The position numbers and the translations under genes are program-made. The notes under the pieces were generated by a model. It was not told the DNA's origin. It did not search any database and worked only from the letters and a program-made list of their open reading frames with translations. DNA of 40,733 bases. Source: a virus. Location of the stretch: IMG/VR virus record IMGVR_UViG_3300047546_003137, positions 1 to 40,733 of that record. One strand, 5' to 3'. Positions within the stretch are counted from its first letter, which is position 1. Each line of letters opens with the position of its first letter. This document shows positions 18,785 through 28,628 of the stretch, piece after piece.

Positions 18785-19393
18785 ATGTCACGCAGAGGTT
18801 TTGGTAGGGAATCAGGTTCCTCTATTGCAACTAATTTTTCTAATAATTTTTTAGCGTCTCAGGGCGCTATCTTTAGCTTAAAACCTCAAGCAAAATACCT
18901 TACAGGCGCTAGAACTGTTCTCAAAATTAATGGAAATGCTGTAGCGTTTGCATTTTCTGTAACCTGGAGCGTTAAGACAGAGGTAACCGAAATCAATACT
19001 ATCGACGACCCAATGCCTTGGGAACTGGCACCTAGACGCATAGAAGTCACTGGAACCCTAGGTCTGTTCCAGCTTCCTGGGCAGTCGCCCCAAGCACTGC
19101 GATATCAGTCTGATATTGCTGCATTTTTAGCCAACAAATATATTTCTATAGAAGTTAGAGATTCTGCGAGCGATGCCGTTATTTTTCGAGCCGGAAGCGC
19201 AATGGTTACAGGACAGCAAAGCGAGGTCAATTCTGAGCAGGTTGCGCGAACACTTTTAACTTGGCGCGCAATCGGCTGGCAGGCAGAAAATGCTCCTGTT
19301 AAATTTACTAACGAAGAGCTCCAATCGGATCCAAACACTTTTCAGCCAGCGGGCGCTTTGGGCTGGGTCAAGAGCAAACTAAATATCAAATAA
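18785..19393 (+). CDS. Tail tube-like protein 4, 202 aa, most diverged
   Basis: Begins with a 40-residue extension (RGFGRESGSSIATNFSNNF), then TGARTVLKINGNAVAFAFSVT at the place of the shared motif, a TGTLGLFQLPGQS segment and RAIGWQAEN near the end. It is the most distant of the four copies. A tube-initiating or baseplate-tube adaptor role, like T4 gp54/gp48, is an inference. The ribosome binding site is weak (AAGAG). Confidence 0.65.
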   Translation: MSRRGFGRESGSSIATNFSNNFLASQGAIFSLKPQAKYLTGARTVLKINGNAVAFAFSVTWSVKTEVTEINTIDDPMPWELAPRRIEVTGTLGLFQLPGQSPQALRYQSDIAAFLANKYISIEVRDSASDAVIFRAGSAMVTGQQSEVNSEQVARTLLTWRAIGWQAENAPVKFTNEELQSDPNTFQPAGALGWVKSKLNIK

Positions 19394-19415
19394 TACTATT
19401 TAATGTTTAGGGTTG

Positions 19416-19421
19416 TATAAT
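19416..19421 (+). promoter_or_regulatory. TATAAT box before the tail chaperone gene
   Basis: GTATAAT lies 28 bases before the ATG at 19450, in a 56-base gap. No good -35 element is seen. The ribosome binding site is TAGGAG. Confidence 0.4.
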
Positions 19422-19449
19422 CCATAAGCGACACATAGGAGACGCGCTT

Positions 19450-19827
19450 ATGGACCTACCAAAGAAAGAAAGAACCTTTTCATTTTCGTACGTTAGTGAA
19501 GATAGTGGCCTTACTTATGAAGGCACGTTCACTATTAAGTGCAAACTTAATGTTGCAGAAAAATATCAACTTGAACTTGAAAAAAGCCGCCTAACGTCTG
19601 ATATGGCAAATCCAACCAATGGCCTTATGGGTATGGCTATTGCTTTAAGTACGCTGCGCGTCAAAATTGTTGATGGACCAAACTGGTGGACCCAGGGCAA
19701 AGGTCTAAACATTGAAGACGAAGACACACTCGTAGCTTTATTCGATAAAGTTGAACAAGAATCTTTAGGCTGGCGCAAAGAGCTGGAAGAAAAAGCAAAA
19801 GCAGCCCAGGTAGAGTTGGGAAAATAG
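19450..19827 (+). CDS. Tail assembly chaperone, short form, 125 aa
   Basis: This corresponds in position and size to lambda gpG (140 aa): just before the tape measure gene and with a slippery site at its end. The product (MDLPKKERTFSFSYVSEDSG..., ending KAAQVELGK) has an N-terminal beta part and a C-terminal helix. It should bind the tape measure during tail assembly and be absent from the virion. TAGGAG precedes the ATG. Confidence 0.85.
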   Translation: MDLPKKERTFSFSYVSEDSGLTYEGTFTIKCKLNVAEKYQLELEKSRLTSDMANPTNGLMGMAIALSTLRVKIVDGPNWWTQGKGLNIEDEDTLVALFDKVEQESLGWRKELEEKAKAAQVELGK

Positions 19828-20276
19828 AAGCCGACTATACGTCGGCATTTGAAGCCATAGATATCATAGTAGAGCGGGCGGCCAAAGAGGAATTAAATTC
19901 CGAGGCTGCCCAGATTCGTTTCCTTTCGTACTGGTGGTCAAAAACCTACTCCAGACCTCTTAAAGATCCTTTGTTACAGTCTTACACCCTGGAAGAGCTT
20001 TATTATGAATACAAAGAACACTCTGAAAGAGAAAAAGCTGCCAAAGAGCGAGTTGAGCAAGAAGCTGATAATATAGATAAAGCTAAAGAAGATGAAGCTC
20101 TTGCCTGGGCCGAAGCCGAAGAGAAAAGAGAGGCTGAAAGTTTAAAATCTGATCCAGATATAAAACCAGAATGGTCTCCCACCCCGGAAGACAAGGCGTG
20201 GATGGAAAATCAGATAAAACAAGGCAAAGAACTATACGGTGAAGATTTTGGCGAAGATATAAACGAGGATTTTTAG
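19450..20276 (+). CDS. Tail assembly chaperone, -1 frameshift long form, 275 aa
   Basis: GGGAAAA (19818-19824) lies in frame as G GGA AAA just before the TAG. A -1 slip there continues without a stop from 19824 to TAG 20274-20276, adding 150 residues. The extension begins IEADYTSAFEAIDIIVERAA and ends in a charged helix (DDK- and E-rich) up to the tape measure start at 20277. The long form is the gpGT-like product that links tape measure and tube. The extension has no ATG start of its own; TTG 19971 lies inside it. Confidence 0.85.
19818..19846 (+). promoter_or_regulatory. -1 frameshift signal: slippery heptamer plus stem-loop
   Basis: GGGAAAA (19818-19824), a 5-base spacer, then a perfect 6-bp stem GCCGAC (19830-19835) and GTCGGC (19841-19846) around loop TATAC. 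Slippery site, in-frame stop and downstream structure are arranged as in lambda G-T (GGGAAAG). A pseudoknot partner for the loop is not evident. Confidence 0.85.
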
Positions 20277-23200
20277 ATGGCTGACAACAACGATTCCACC
20301 ATGAATAAAAAGCCAAATTCTTTAGACCGTATCGGCACTGAAGAAGGCAATCGACCATCAAAATCCAAGATGGATGAGTACGCGTTATTTGAGCAACGCT
20401 CGCGATTCAAAACACAAGAGATACGACATTTAGAGCAGCAGCTGCGCGATAAACAAGCTCAGTATGACCGCGTGATGGCTGCAGTTGGTCGCGTTACATC
20501 TCAGCAACAAGATCCTACTGAGGGCTTATATAGAGCCCTTGGAATGACGGCCAATCAAGCCCGTGCCACTCTTAGTTCAAAAACCGTAGAACAGCAATAC
20601 GGCGTAATCGATGATTTGGTGATTAAATATGCCACTAAGTGGGCCGATCAGCAGCAGGTTGTGCGTCGACAGCTTCAAGAAAAACAAGCCGATCAGGCGG
20701 CTATTGCCGCCCGAATGTTTCAACAAAATGTTATAAGTCGCGTCTCTCATCCACGGTCGGGCATTAAAGCTGAAATACTAGCCAACCCAGAGGCGATGCA
20801 GCTAGCGCAAGAATATGCATCATCTTTGTCGCCAGAAGCTATTCAAAAATCTCTTGCCCGCCTTCAAAGATCTAGAAAAAAATACGGACTTGAAACAGCA
20901 GAGGCAGCGGGTCACATACAAGAACCGGGCGGAGCAGAAAAATATAAACAAATAAATACGCGCTACGAAGAACAACTTTACAAAGAGCATGTTTTAGAAG
21001 AATCTCGCCGCATTTCTGATAAGAAAATTAAAGACCACAAAAAACTTGCGGCTATTACACAAAGAACAATGGAAGATATCGCCGAAAGACGTGGCGAATC
21101 TTTTATCAAATCCGGCGTTAGCAGCGGTCAATTTGGCTCATTAAAAGACATCGAGAACTCCTTAAAATCAGCAGAAGAGCAATTCAAACAAGCCGGAAAA
21201 ACCTTTATTTCTGTAATGGGGCAAACCGGCGATGTTTCTGATAAAGCCGCAGAAGCTTTAAAACAAGCAAAAGATGAATTAGACGACTGGAGAATGATAT
21301 CAAGAGAAGCAGGCGGCGGTAGGCGCGGCGGCGGAAGATTTGGCGGCGCAAACAGAATCGCTTCTTTTGGAGATCTTGCTGGCAGAGGGGTCGATTTAGC
21401 GGGATACTTAGCGGTTGGTCTTCAGTCCGAGCAGATGGGTATGCGCATCGGCATGGCTGGCGCAATGAATCAAAGAAATGCAGATATATTCGCCGCAACC
21501 CAGGGCAACATGGCTGCACTGCGTCGTTTAACTGAAAATCAATTTGAAACAGCTGTGAATTTTTCTGGCGCGTATAGGACAAGAGCAAATACTGCGGGCG
21601 GACTTGGTAGTTTAATCGATATTGGAACCGGTGCAGCTGGGGCGGTGGCCACTGCGGGCGGCGCGTTTCCTTGGAGTCTTACAGGCGGCAACATTGCATC
21701 GAATTTACTGTCCGGCGCCAGAAGTGGAGCGAGAGTTTTATCTGGCGTAACTGGCGCAGAAACTCAATTACAATTTTTTCAACAGTTCAATCAATTAAAA
21801 GACGTAATCAACGACATACCTGATGCTTCTAAGCAAGCGTTTTTTGATTATAGGCAAAACGCATTGATGTCCATGCGCGGTGCCGGGCAAAGAACTTCTG
21901 CAATGTATGACGAAGCAGTATCAACGGCAACAATGATGCAGATGGCTGCAATGGGGGTGGCGCCAACTGAAACTAATCGTTTGTTTGGCGTTGGAATAAA
22001 TGCCATTGGCGCAAGTTTTGTTCGCGATCCATCTGCTGCTCGTCAAATGGTTGCGCGAGGAGCAGAGCTTCAAGCTGGCGGATATATGTCTGCCGAAGAT
22101 TATTTACAGCGCGTTGGTCAAGCTGCAGCTCTAGGCGGCGGTCAAAAAGACATTGAAGAAATTTTGGCTCGAGCGGTCACGAGAGGTGTGGATGACGCTA
22201 GATCTTTAAATAATTTGTTTAATGTCATCGGCTCTTTGGCTCGCGGCGGGACTAGTCCAGGCACGCCCTCTGTGGGGGCGGCAGCGAGTGCCATGTCATC
22301 CATGATGGACATGCTCAAAGATTTGCCAATAGACGAAACACTAAAGCAAACTCTAGCTGCATCAGAGATAGAAAAAGCAAATCAGCGCACGTCATTTTCC
22401 AATGTAGATATACCTAGCATGGTATACCTTCAAGGTATTCAAGAGCGTTTTCCAGGCATTAGCACGACCGGGCAGGCAAAACTAGCCAACGTTCCTCTTT
22501 TAGAACAGATTTCTAAACTTAAATTAGTTTCTGATTTAAAACCGGGGGAAGATGTGCCTCTTGGAAGAATCGCTGCGCTTGGTGGAACTAGAGGCGCCTT
22601 CCTAGAAGGTTTTAAGTTTCGTGGAGTTGGCGATTCTTTTTTTGATGATTTAGTTCTAAAAGCACTTGCAAGCAATGTACCAGAAATATCTGACATCTCT
22701 GGTAGAGATGCTGCAACTTTAAAGAAGTATTTGCGAACAGGCGATGAAAATCTCCTGTATAAAGAATTATCTAAAGAGGGTAAGGAGAGAATTGATGTAG
22801 GGCGAGTCATTGCTGATCGCGCATTAATATCAGCTGGATATCGAAAAGATCTACCGTCCGTGCCTCTTCCTGGCCTAACAGGCGAAGCAGCAGCTACGCA
22901 GGCTACATTCGGTATTCAAGCCGGCGGATTAGCTAAACAAGTACTAGCTGGCCAAAGCTTTTACGAACAATTAGGCGAACAAGCTAGATTGGCTGGCGGC
23001 GGCGGACCGTTGCAACCGCCTTATGCCGGCGCAATGCAATCACCGATGTCGTACGTTTCTACTATGATGGGCATGCAGCTAGAAGAATACTCGCCAGAAA
23101 AGGCAGGCAAGGAAGCTGCTCAGGCCGCAGAAAAAATGACCCTAGACTCTTCTGAGTTTGATAAAAGCGTAACTAACTTTAGCGCAGCGGTTGATAAATT

Positions 23201-23348
23201 AGTTAAGGCAGTACAACCATTAGGTACGAATTTAAGTTATAGCATAGATTACGGTTACAGCAATATGGGTCCTCTTGCAAATCCAGAAACCTACGGTGCA
23301 TATGTACAACAGCACAACCAGATTAGAAGAAATTTAAATGGCAGATAA
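20277..23348 (+). CDS. Tape measure protein, 1023 aa
   Basis: Starts right after the stop of the chaperone long form. The N-terminus is charged coiled-coil (EQRSRFKTQEIRHLEQQLRD), the middle has Gly/Ala-rich hydrophobic stretches (about residues 440-480, GGLGSLIDIGTGAAGAVATA) and the rest is helical. Order, length and composition are those of a tape measure, which sets tail length. At about 0.15 nm per residue the tail would be roughly 150 nm. No lytic domain is visible. Confidence 0.9.
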   Translation: MADNNDSTMNKKPNSLDRIGTEEGNRPSKSKMDEYALFEQRSRFKTQEIRHLEQQLRDKQAQYDRVMAAVGRVTSQQQDPTEGLYRALGMTANQARATLSSKTVEQQYGVIDDLVIKYATKWADQQQVVRRQLQEKQADQAAIAARMFQQNVISRVSHPRSGIKAEILANPEAMQLAQEYASSLSPEAIQKSLARLQRSRKKYGLETAEAAGHIQEPGGAEKYKQINTRYEEQLYKEHVLEESRRISDKKIKDHKKLAAITQRTMEDIAERRGESFIKSGVSSGQFGSLKDIENSLKSAEEQFKQAGKTFISVMGQTGDVSDKAAEALKQAKDELDDWRMISREAGGGRRGGGRFGGANRIASFGDLAGRGVDLAGYLAVGLQSEQMGMRIGMAGAMNQRNADIFAATQGNMAALRRLTENQFETAVNFSGAYRTRANTAGGLGSLIDIGTGAAGAVATAGGAFPWSLTGGNIASNLLSGARSGARVLSGVTGAETQLQFFQQFNQLKDVINDIPDASKQAFFDYRQNALMSMRGAGQRTSAMYDEAVSTATMMQMAAMGVAPTETNRLFGVGINAIGASFVRDPSAARQMVARGAELQAGGYMSAEDYLQRVGQAAALGGGQKDIEEILARAVTRGVDDARSLNNLFNVIGSLARGGTSPGTPSVGAAASAMSSMMDMLKDLPIDETLKQTLAASEIEKANQRTSFSNVDIPSMVYLQGIQERFPGISTTGQAKLANVPLLEQISKLKLVSDLKPGEDVPLGRIAALGGTRGAFLEGFKFRGVGDSFFDDLVLKALASNVPEISDISGRDAATLKKYLRTGDENLLYKELSKEGKERIDVGRVIADRALISAGYRKDLPSVPLPGLTGEAAATQATFGIQAGGLAKQVLAGQSFYEQLGEQARLAGGGGPLQPPYAGAMQSPMSYVSTMMGMQLEEYSPEKAGKEAAQAAEKMTLDSSEFDKSVTNFSAAVDKLVKAVQPLGTNLSYSIDYGYSNMGPLANPETYGAYVQQHNQIRRNLNGR

Positions 23349-23360
23349 TACGAACACTAT

Positions 23361-24953
23361 ATGTCAACAATAGCGAACCCAACAGCAGCAATAATTGTTT
23401 ATAGCTATCGAGATCGCGGTGGCAGTACGCCTATTAGCTCTTCTTTGACAGAGCAAATTACTATAACAAAATCAATAATATCAATAGATACAATCAAGCA
23501 TAAATCTAGGCCTGCTGGCTCATTTGATATAAAGCTAGCGCCAACAAAAAACTGGACCGCAATAATATCTCCAGGTAGCTGGGTTGAAATTCACATGTCT
23601 TCGCGCATAATTGGTCAAGACGACCTGAAGCAGTGCGGCGAGGACACACTCAAAATGATTGGAACGATTGATTCAATCAGGATGAACGTTTCGGTCGACC
23701 CGACCACCGGTGCACGCAAAACAGTTTACTCTCTTCAGGGAAGAGATTGGGGATCTGTTTTCGAATCTTTCTTGTATGTTGACACCGCCCTAACAAACGC
23801 TCAAGATAGCGCGCTAGTAAATGCGCTTAATTTTTTATCAACAGTCGACGTTGGCGCAAAAGAACTCGGCGTGGTTGGAATTTACTCCCCTAAGGAGATG
23901 GTTGAAAAAATCATAAATCTCTGGGGGAGAAATATGGCGGTATTAGCTAAAAATATATTTAAATATTCGCAACAGTCGAAGTACTCCATACCGATGGGGT
24001 TAGCCTTAAAGCTTTCTTCAAAAAGTCCCTACGCGGCAGACAATATCAATGTAATTTCTGGTAAGCTGATTAGTAAAGACGTATATGTGCCCGTTAAAGA
24101 GTCTCTAGGCGTACTTAATCCGTTAATGCTTTTAGGGCCTCACGCTGTTTGGCAGCTTTTGATGGCTCACTCAAACAACATACTGAACGAATTGGTTGCA
24201 GAACTTAGATGGCAGGGTCCTTTTCCGGATTTTGCGCTATACCACAGGATCAAACCGTTTCAAGTAAAATCAAACAAACCCGCGTATTTTGCCTCAAACT
24301 TTTTCAACATAAAACAAAACAAAATACCAACGTACGACATAATGGGGATTGAAGCGGGAGATAACACTCAAGATATCGTAAATTTTATTGAAATATTGCC
24401 AGATATGTCTCTTGCTTCTCTGCCGGCTAGTGTTTCTAACGGCATCATAGCCGCGTCTAAACCTGATAGTTCCATTATTGACCCAGCGTCTCTTGCGCGA
24501 CACGGATTAAAGCCACTTACATATAGTAGCGTTTTTGCGCCAAGTGCTGGCGGTTATTTAAACTGGCTCGGTGTAAAAGATTGGTTGCCGATATTGCGCG
24601 ATTGGTACTTCGATTGTCATAAAATGCTAAACGGCACAGTTGTTATATTAGGCCAGGAGAAGTATATCGGCGTCGGCGAAAACATTGTTCTAGATTCCTC
24701 AGTTTTTGGCAATGCAAACTTTGTTAATGCCGATAAAACTAAGTTTGTGGCACACGTTGAGTCTGTTAGTCACAGTTTTGCATATGAACCTCAAAGAGGC
24801 AGAACGTTTGTTACTAGGATAAATTTCGTGAGAGGCGTGTTTGCAGACAGCAGTGCCTCTAAGTTGGCAAACCCAAATGCTTTCGGCATAGAAACCGATA
24901 GTTCTGCCCTACCCGATTCCAAAAAAGATATAGACAACGTTTATTTAGAGTAG
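23361..24953 (+). CDS. Baseplate hub protein (gpD/gp27-like), 530 aa
   Basis: Follows the tape measure. The N-terminus shows beta strands with SIDTIKHKSRPAGSFDIKLA, WTAIISPGSWVEIHMSS and IGTIDSIRM, a pattern of the hub proteins of contractile tails. The C-terminal part has HVESVSHSFAYEPQRGRTFV, also typical of hub proteins (GRTFVTRINFVRG). It probably forms the trimer that seats the spike. The ribosome binding site is weak. The assignment is from pattern and gene order. Confidence 0.75.
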   Translation: MSTIANPTAAIIVYSYRDRGGSTPISSSLTEQITITKSIISIDTIKHKSRPAGSFDIKLAPTKNWTAIISPGSWVEIHMSSRIIGQDDLKQCGEDTLKMIGTIDSIRMNVSVDPTTGARKTVYSLQGRDWGSVFESFLYVDTALTNAQDSALVNALNFLSTVDVGAKELGVVGIYSPKEMVEKIINLWGRNMAVLAKNIFKYSQQSKYSIPMGLALKLSSKSPYAADNINVISGKLISKDVYVPVKESLGVLNPLMLLGPHAVWQLLMAHSNNILNELVAELRWQGPFPDFALYHRIKPFQVKSNKPAYFASNFFNIKQNKIPTYDIMGIEAGDNTQDIVNFIEILPDMSLASLPASVSNGIIAASKPDSSIIDPASLARHGLKPLTYSSVFAPSAGGYLNWLGVKDWLPILRDWYFDCHKMLNGTVVILGQEKYIGVGENIVLDSSVFGNANFVNADKTKFVAHVESVSHSFAYEPQRGRTFVTRINFVRGVFADSSASKLANPNAFGIETDSSALPDSKKDIDNVYLE

Positions 24954-24957
24954 CGAC

Positions 24958-25950
24958 ATGATAATACGAGACTCGTCTCTTTATGCCTCAGTAATGTCTG
25001 GCGTGCCGAGCACAGCCACTCCAAGCGGGGTGTTTGTCGGTATTGTAAAGTCTGCAGAATACGACTCAAGTCTTGATACTATGTTTTATAATGTTGAGGT
25101 CACTTTTTCAGGTTTTACCTACGCTCTAAACTGTAGGCAGATGGCCAAATTTGGTGATGTTTATAATTACGAAGAATGGGGTCTTAGGAACTTCAAGGCG
25201 CCATCTCTTACTAAGAAACCTGTAAGCTATAAAGCTAGGGTCGGCGAGGTCGTAATTGTTGCCCACATAGGCGGCAATGCGAATGACGGCATTATCCTTG
25301 GGAGTCTAAAGCACCCTGGGAGAAAAACTAAACTTACTGAAAAAAGTATAGAATATGTATCTGAATTCAATGGGTTGCGCACGACAATTGATGACGCCGG
25401 TGCCTATAAGGTCACGTTTAACGGCACTCCTACATCGGTGTCTAGTTTAAAAGCGGCGGCAGCAACTGGTGGAGTTATAGCGCCAGCAGTTTATGACCCT
25501 GTTAAATCCGGATCATATCTAACCTTTGAAAAAGACGGATCTTTTGAAGTCAGCGACAACCATCCGTTTGTTCAAACCGTTAGACTAGACAAATCTAATG
25601 GGTTAATTTCTATAGCTTCTGGAAATGTTCAAATATCAATCTCAAAAAAAGATGGCTCATTTGCCGTAAGCGCAATGGAGTCAAAAATCGATAGCACCAA
25701 ATCTTTAACAATATCCACGCTGAGTACCTCAATTGAATCGACTAAAGAGTTTAAGTTAAAATCGGCTAAAATAGCCATAGGTTTTGGAAGCGTAGAACTC
25801 ATAGACAGTATTTTAAAAGTAATTGACGCGATCGGTGGTCTAGTTATTAATTCGCCTAACGGCCCCTGCTCGCCAATAAAAAATGCACCAACCTGGACTC
25901 AGATAGAGCAAATTAAAACGAAACTGTCAACGATAAAAGGAAGCCTGTAG
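24958..25950 (+). CDS. Baseplate spike protein with OB-fold (gpV/gp5-like), 330 aa
   Basis: The N-terminal half resembles an OB-fold: SGVFVGIVKSAEYDSSLDTM, FYNVEVTFSGF, then GEVVIVAHIGGNANDGIILG, ending LKHPG. The C-terminal half has repeated strands (ISKKDGSFAVSAMESKID, SLTISTLSTSIESTKEF) that fit a beta-helix needle. No lysozyme domain is present, unlike T4 gp5. Gene order after the hub supports a tail spike tip. A metal-binding HxH tip is not seen. Confidence 0.8.
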   Translation: MIIRDSSLYASVMSGVPSTATPSGVFVGIVKSAEYDSSLDTMFYNVEVTFSGFTYALNCRQMAKFGDVYNYEEWGLRNFKAPSLTKKPVSYKARVGEVVIVAHIGGNANDGIILGSLKHPGRKTKLTEKSIEYVSEFNGLRTTIDDAGAYKVTFNGTPTSVSSLKAAAATGGVIAPAVYDPVKSGSYLTFEKDGSFEVSDNHPFVQTVRLDKSNGLISIASGNVQISISKKDGSFAVSAMESKIDSTKSLTISTLSTSIESTKEFKLKSAKIAIGFGSVELIDSILKVIDAIGGLVINSPNGPCSPIKNAPTWTQIEQIKTKLSTIKGSL

Positions 25951-25961
25951 GACAAAAAACG

Positions 25962-27008
25962 ATGCCATTGTTAGACGCAGTATACAGCAACACATCTCAA
26001 ATGATGCAGTCCACTCAAAACTTGCTTTCTCAAGTTAATGAGGGTGCAAAAAAACTTTCAAAAAAGAAAGAACCAGAGCTGTATCAAGAAAGACAAGAAA
26101 ACTGGTACAAGGCGCTACCTTATGCCTTTAGAGCTAAAATTAATGGCGAAATATACGTTTTTTATCTACCCATCAGTCCTAAAAATCTAAATATTACAAC
26201 CTATTTTGCTACAAACATGGTGGCAACGCTTTATAGCACCGTAGAGGAACATTCTGAACAGAGATACTTTGACATCACTATAAGCGGAACAACAGGATTT
26301 GCGCCTCAGTTTCACCAAGAATACGGTCCGTTTGATGACAACGGAGTAGCGCTTTCCTCATATGAAAGTGCTTTATATCTAACGCCATCAGCAGGACGAA
26401 AAAAGTACGAGATACAAAGCGAAATATTAAATGAAATTAGCGGCCTATTTCCTAAAACAGTAGGCAAACTGCAAAATGCACTAAATCAAGCTGGTTCTGC
26501 ATTTAATACCGTAAAGTCAAAATTTGGCGCGTCTAGTAATTATGAGGCTGGCGTATTCAACAACGCAAGTGGCTATAAAGCATTTCATGCGCTATATAAG
26601 TTTTTATTAAAACATAAGCAAAGTGCTGCTGCTGGTACGGCTGAAAAAAAGAAATTCTCTCTCCCTTTTGGAAAGGGGCACAGTGAATCAACCGAACAGG
26701 GTAAGGCTGAAGATAGCGTTTTACAGTTTGTAAACTATAAAGATAATAACCAATATTCCTGTGTGGTTAATAGATTTACGCTAGAGCGTAGTTCTGAAAA
26801 CCCAATGCTATATGATTACAATATCAGCTTAAGAGCATACAATCTTAGCCCCATAACAACAAGCAAAGCACCTGATTTAACGGATCGTTTTGAAAATTTA
26901 GGTTTAAACTCTAAAATGTCATATGCGACCACTGCTAAACTTGCTATAAAAAATGGTAAGAGTGCACTTTCTAATCTTCAAGGCGCAAAAAACTCTATGG
27001 GTGCTTAA
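25962..27008 (+). CDS. Baseplate protein, 348 aa
   Basis: The core VFYLPISPKNLNITTYFATN, then STVEEHSEQRYFDITISGTT, is a pattern I associate with tail/baseplate proteins of large phages. An N-terminal helical region (residues 1-45) and a mid-region helix precede a C-terminal segment with FTLERSSENPMLYDYNISLR. Its neighbour carries a LysM domain. A baseplate connector role is likely; the exact T4 counterpart is unclear. Confidence 0.72.
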   Translation: MPLLDAVYSNTSQMMQSTQNLLSQVNEGAKKLSKKKEPELYQERQENWYKALPYAFRAKINGEIYVFYLPISPKNLNITTYFATNMVATLYSTVEEHSEQRYFDITISGTTGFAPQFHQEYGPFDDNGVALSSYESALYLTPSAGRKKYEIQSEILNEISGLFPKTVGKLQNALNQAGSAFNTVKSKFGASSNYEAGVFNNASGYKAFHALYKFLLKHKQSAAAGTAEKKKFSLPFGKGHSESTEQGKAEDSVLQFVNYKDNNQYSCVVNRFTLERSSENPMLYDYNISLRAYNLSPITTSKAPDLTDRFENLGLNSKMSYATTAKLAIKNGKSALSNLQGAKNSMGA

Positions 27009-28616
27009 ATGAGTGCTGTTAGTAGGGCATACGAAGCCTATGCTGATTTAAATTTGTGGATTAAAATCCAATCAGGTGACACTCTTACGATCGCCGATGT
27101 GCCAGCTTTAATTCCGCTTAGATTTTCATACATAATTCAAAACTGGTCAACGTATAGACCAACAATCTTTCAAAGACTTTCAGAGTCGCCCGATTCCTCT
27201 AGGATGCTTGGGGAACTTGATTTATTTGATAAATTCGTTGCATTTTCTTTAACACAACCCCAAGCCGCTGTAAGTCTGGCCTTAAATAAGTCTTTATTAA
27301 CAAGATACTATACCGTAATAGATCAAATGTACATAAACGATCTCCCCTCCTCCAACAAAGAGGACGGCATCGTAGATCTTGAGATAAAAAGAGTCGGTCT
27401 TTTTAATAAAAGTTCTTTCTTAAAATTAAGAACAGATATAGTCGCCGGGCGAGATGCTATCGCTGACACGATTGGCGCAAACGACTCAACATATGACAGC
27501 ATATACGAGCGGGCACCACTACCTAAGCTGCTATCTCGCTCTATTTCTGAGTTACTTTCGTCTTTTGTGTTTCAAGGTGCGATTTATGTAATAGATTCTA
27601 TTTTGGCGAACGAGACATCGCTGTCTTCAGTCGCCACAATAGACCCGTTCGCATTCGCAAGAGCAAACGCAAATAACCCAGAAGTAGACATTGCCTCCTA
27701 TGCCGCAGGAAAACTCGTAAAAATTAATTACGGTGAAAATCTGCCAGCCTTAGCCCAGAGAACGATGGGCAACTCCGATAAGTGGATAGAAATCGCAATA
27801 GCTAATGGACTCAAGCCGCCATATGTTGATGAAATTGGTGAAAAAATATTTTTAACGTCTAATGGCAGCGGTAGCCAACTTGTTATTGGGGCAAGAAATC
27901 AAGTTGGAGAACTAAATAAAGAAAAAATATATTTAAATCAAATAGTTATATTGCAATCTAATACCGAAAGATCCCCAGATCAGCGCACTGTTGTAAGTAT
28001 TCAAGAAGTTCCCGTATCTGGGGATTTAGTTATCCAGCTAAGCGGCGAATCTGACTTATCAAAATATAAAATAGCAGATAGCTCGTATATGCGTATTTTT
28101 AAAAAAAATACCATTAATAGTAATTTCTTCATAGTTATTCCCTCTGACGAACCTCTGCCGCCAACTTTAAATAAACCAGAGCCTTGGTTTTTAAGATCAA
28201 AAAGTCAAGATGAAAAAAATGCTGGCGTTGATCTGCTTTTAAACAAAGATGGCGACCTAGAGATCACGAATTTTGGTGATTTAAAGTTATCGTATGGTGT
28301 TGAAAATGCAATACAGGCTGTTAAGTTAATTTTAAGCACTGCAAAGGGCGGTTTATCAAGGCACCAGGATTACGGGATTATTAATATAGTTGGGCTGCCA
28401 TTTAACCAACCAGACCAAATAAAAAATCAGTTATCAGAAAGTATTGCAAGGCAAATTCTAAGTGATTCTAGGTTCAGTAGACTAGACTATTTGACAGTAG
28501 AATACTTAGGCAGGGATCCGCTTTCTCCATCTGGTTATAAGGTAAATTTAGGTGTAGTTTTAGCGGGCGGATCCGATGCTGTCATCCCCATAGCGTTTGG
28601 TATTAATACACCATAA
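27009..28616 (+). CDS. Baseplate wedge protein, LysM plus gp25-like fusion, 535 aa
   Basis: Residues about 230-285 resemble a LysM motif (LVKINYGENLPALAQRTMGN followed by KWIEIAIANGLKPP). LysM parts in tail proteins may bind peptidoglycan or neighbouring hub proteins. From about residue 405 (LNKDGDLEITNFGDLKLSYG, then AIQAVKLILSTAKG) to the end is a gp25/gpW-like domain with GGLSRHQDYGI and a final AVIPIAFGI. The N-terminal 220 residues are helical and unassigned. It starts one base after the previous stop. Confidence 0.8.
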   Translation: MSAVSRAYEAYADLNLWIKIQSGDTLTIADVPALIPLRFSYIIQNWSTYRPTIFQRLSESPDSSRMLGELDLFDKFVAFSLTQPQAAVSLALNKSLLTRYYTVIDQMYINDLPSSNKEDGIVDLEIKRVGLFNKSSFLKLRTDIVAGRDAIADTIGANDSTYDSIYERAPLPKLLSRSISELLSSFVFQGAIYVIDSILANETSLSSVATIDPFAFARANANNPEVDIASYAAGKLVKINYGENLPALAQRTMGNSDKWIEIAIANGLKPPYVDEIGEKIFLTSNGSGSQLVIGARNQVGELNKEKIYLNQIVILQSNTERSPDQRTVVSIQEVPVSGDLVIQLSGESDLSKYKIADSSYMRIFKKNTINSNFFIVIPSDEPLPPTLNKPEPWFLRSKSQDEKNAGVDLLLNKDGDLEITNFGDLKLSYGVENAIQAVKLILSTAKGGLSRHQDYGIINIVGLPFNQPDQIKNQLSESIARQILSDSRFSRLDYLTVEYLGRDPLSPSGYKVNLGVVLAGGSDAVIPIAFGINTP

Positions 28617-28628
28617 TACGAGAAAAAA

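Noticed and set aside
19971-20276. Independent 101-aa protein with TTG start
   Set aside because: The -1 frame is open from the slippery site at 19818, far upstream of that TTG, and no ribosome binding site is present. It is the end of the frameshift product.
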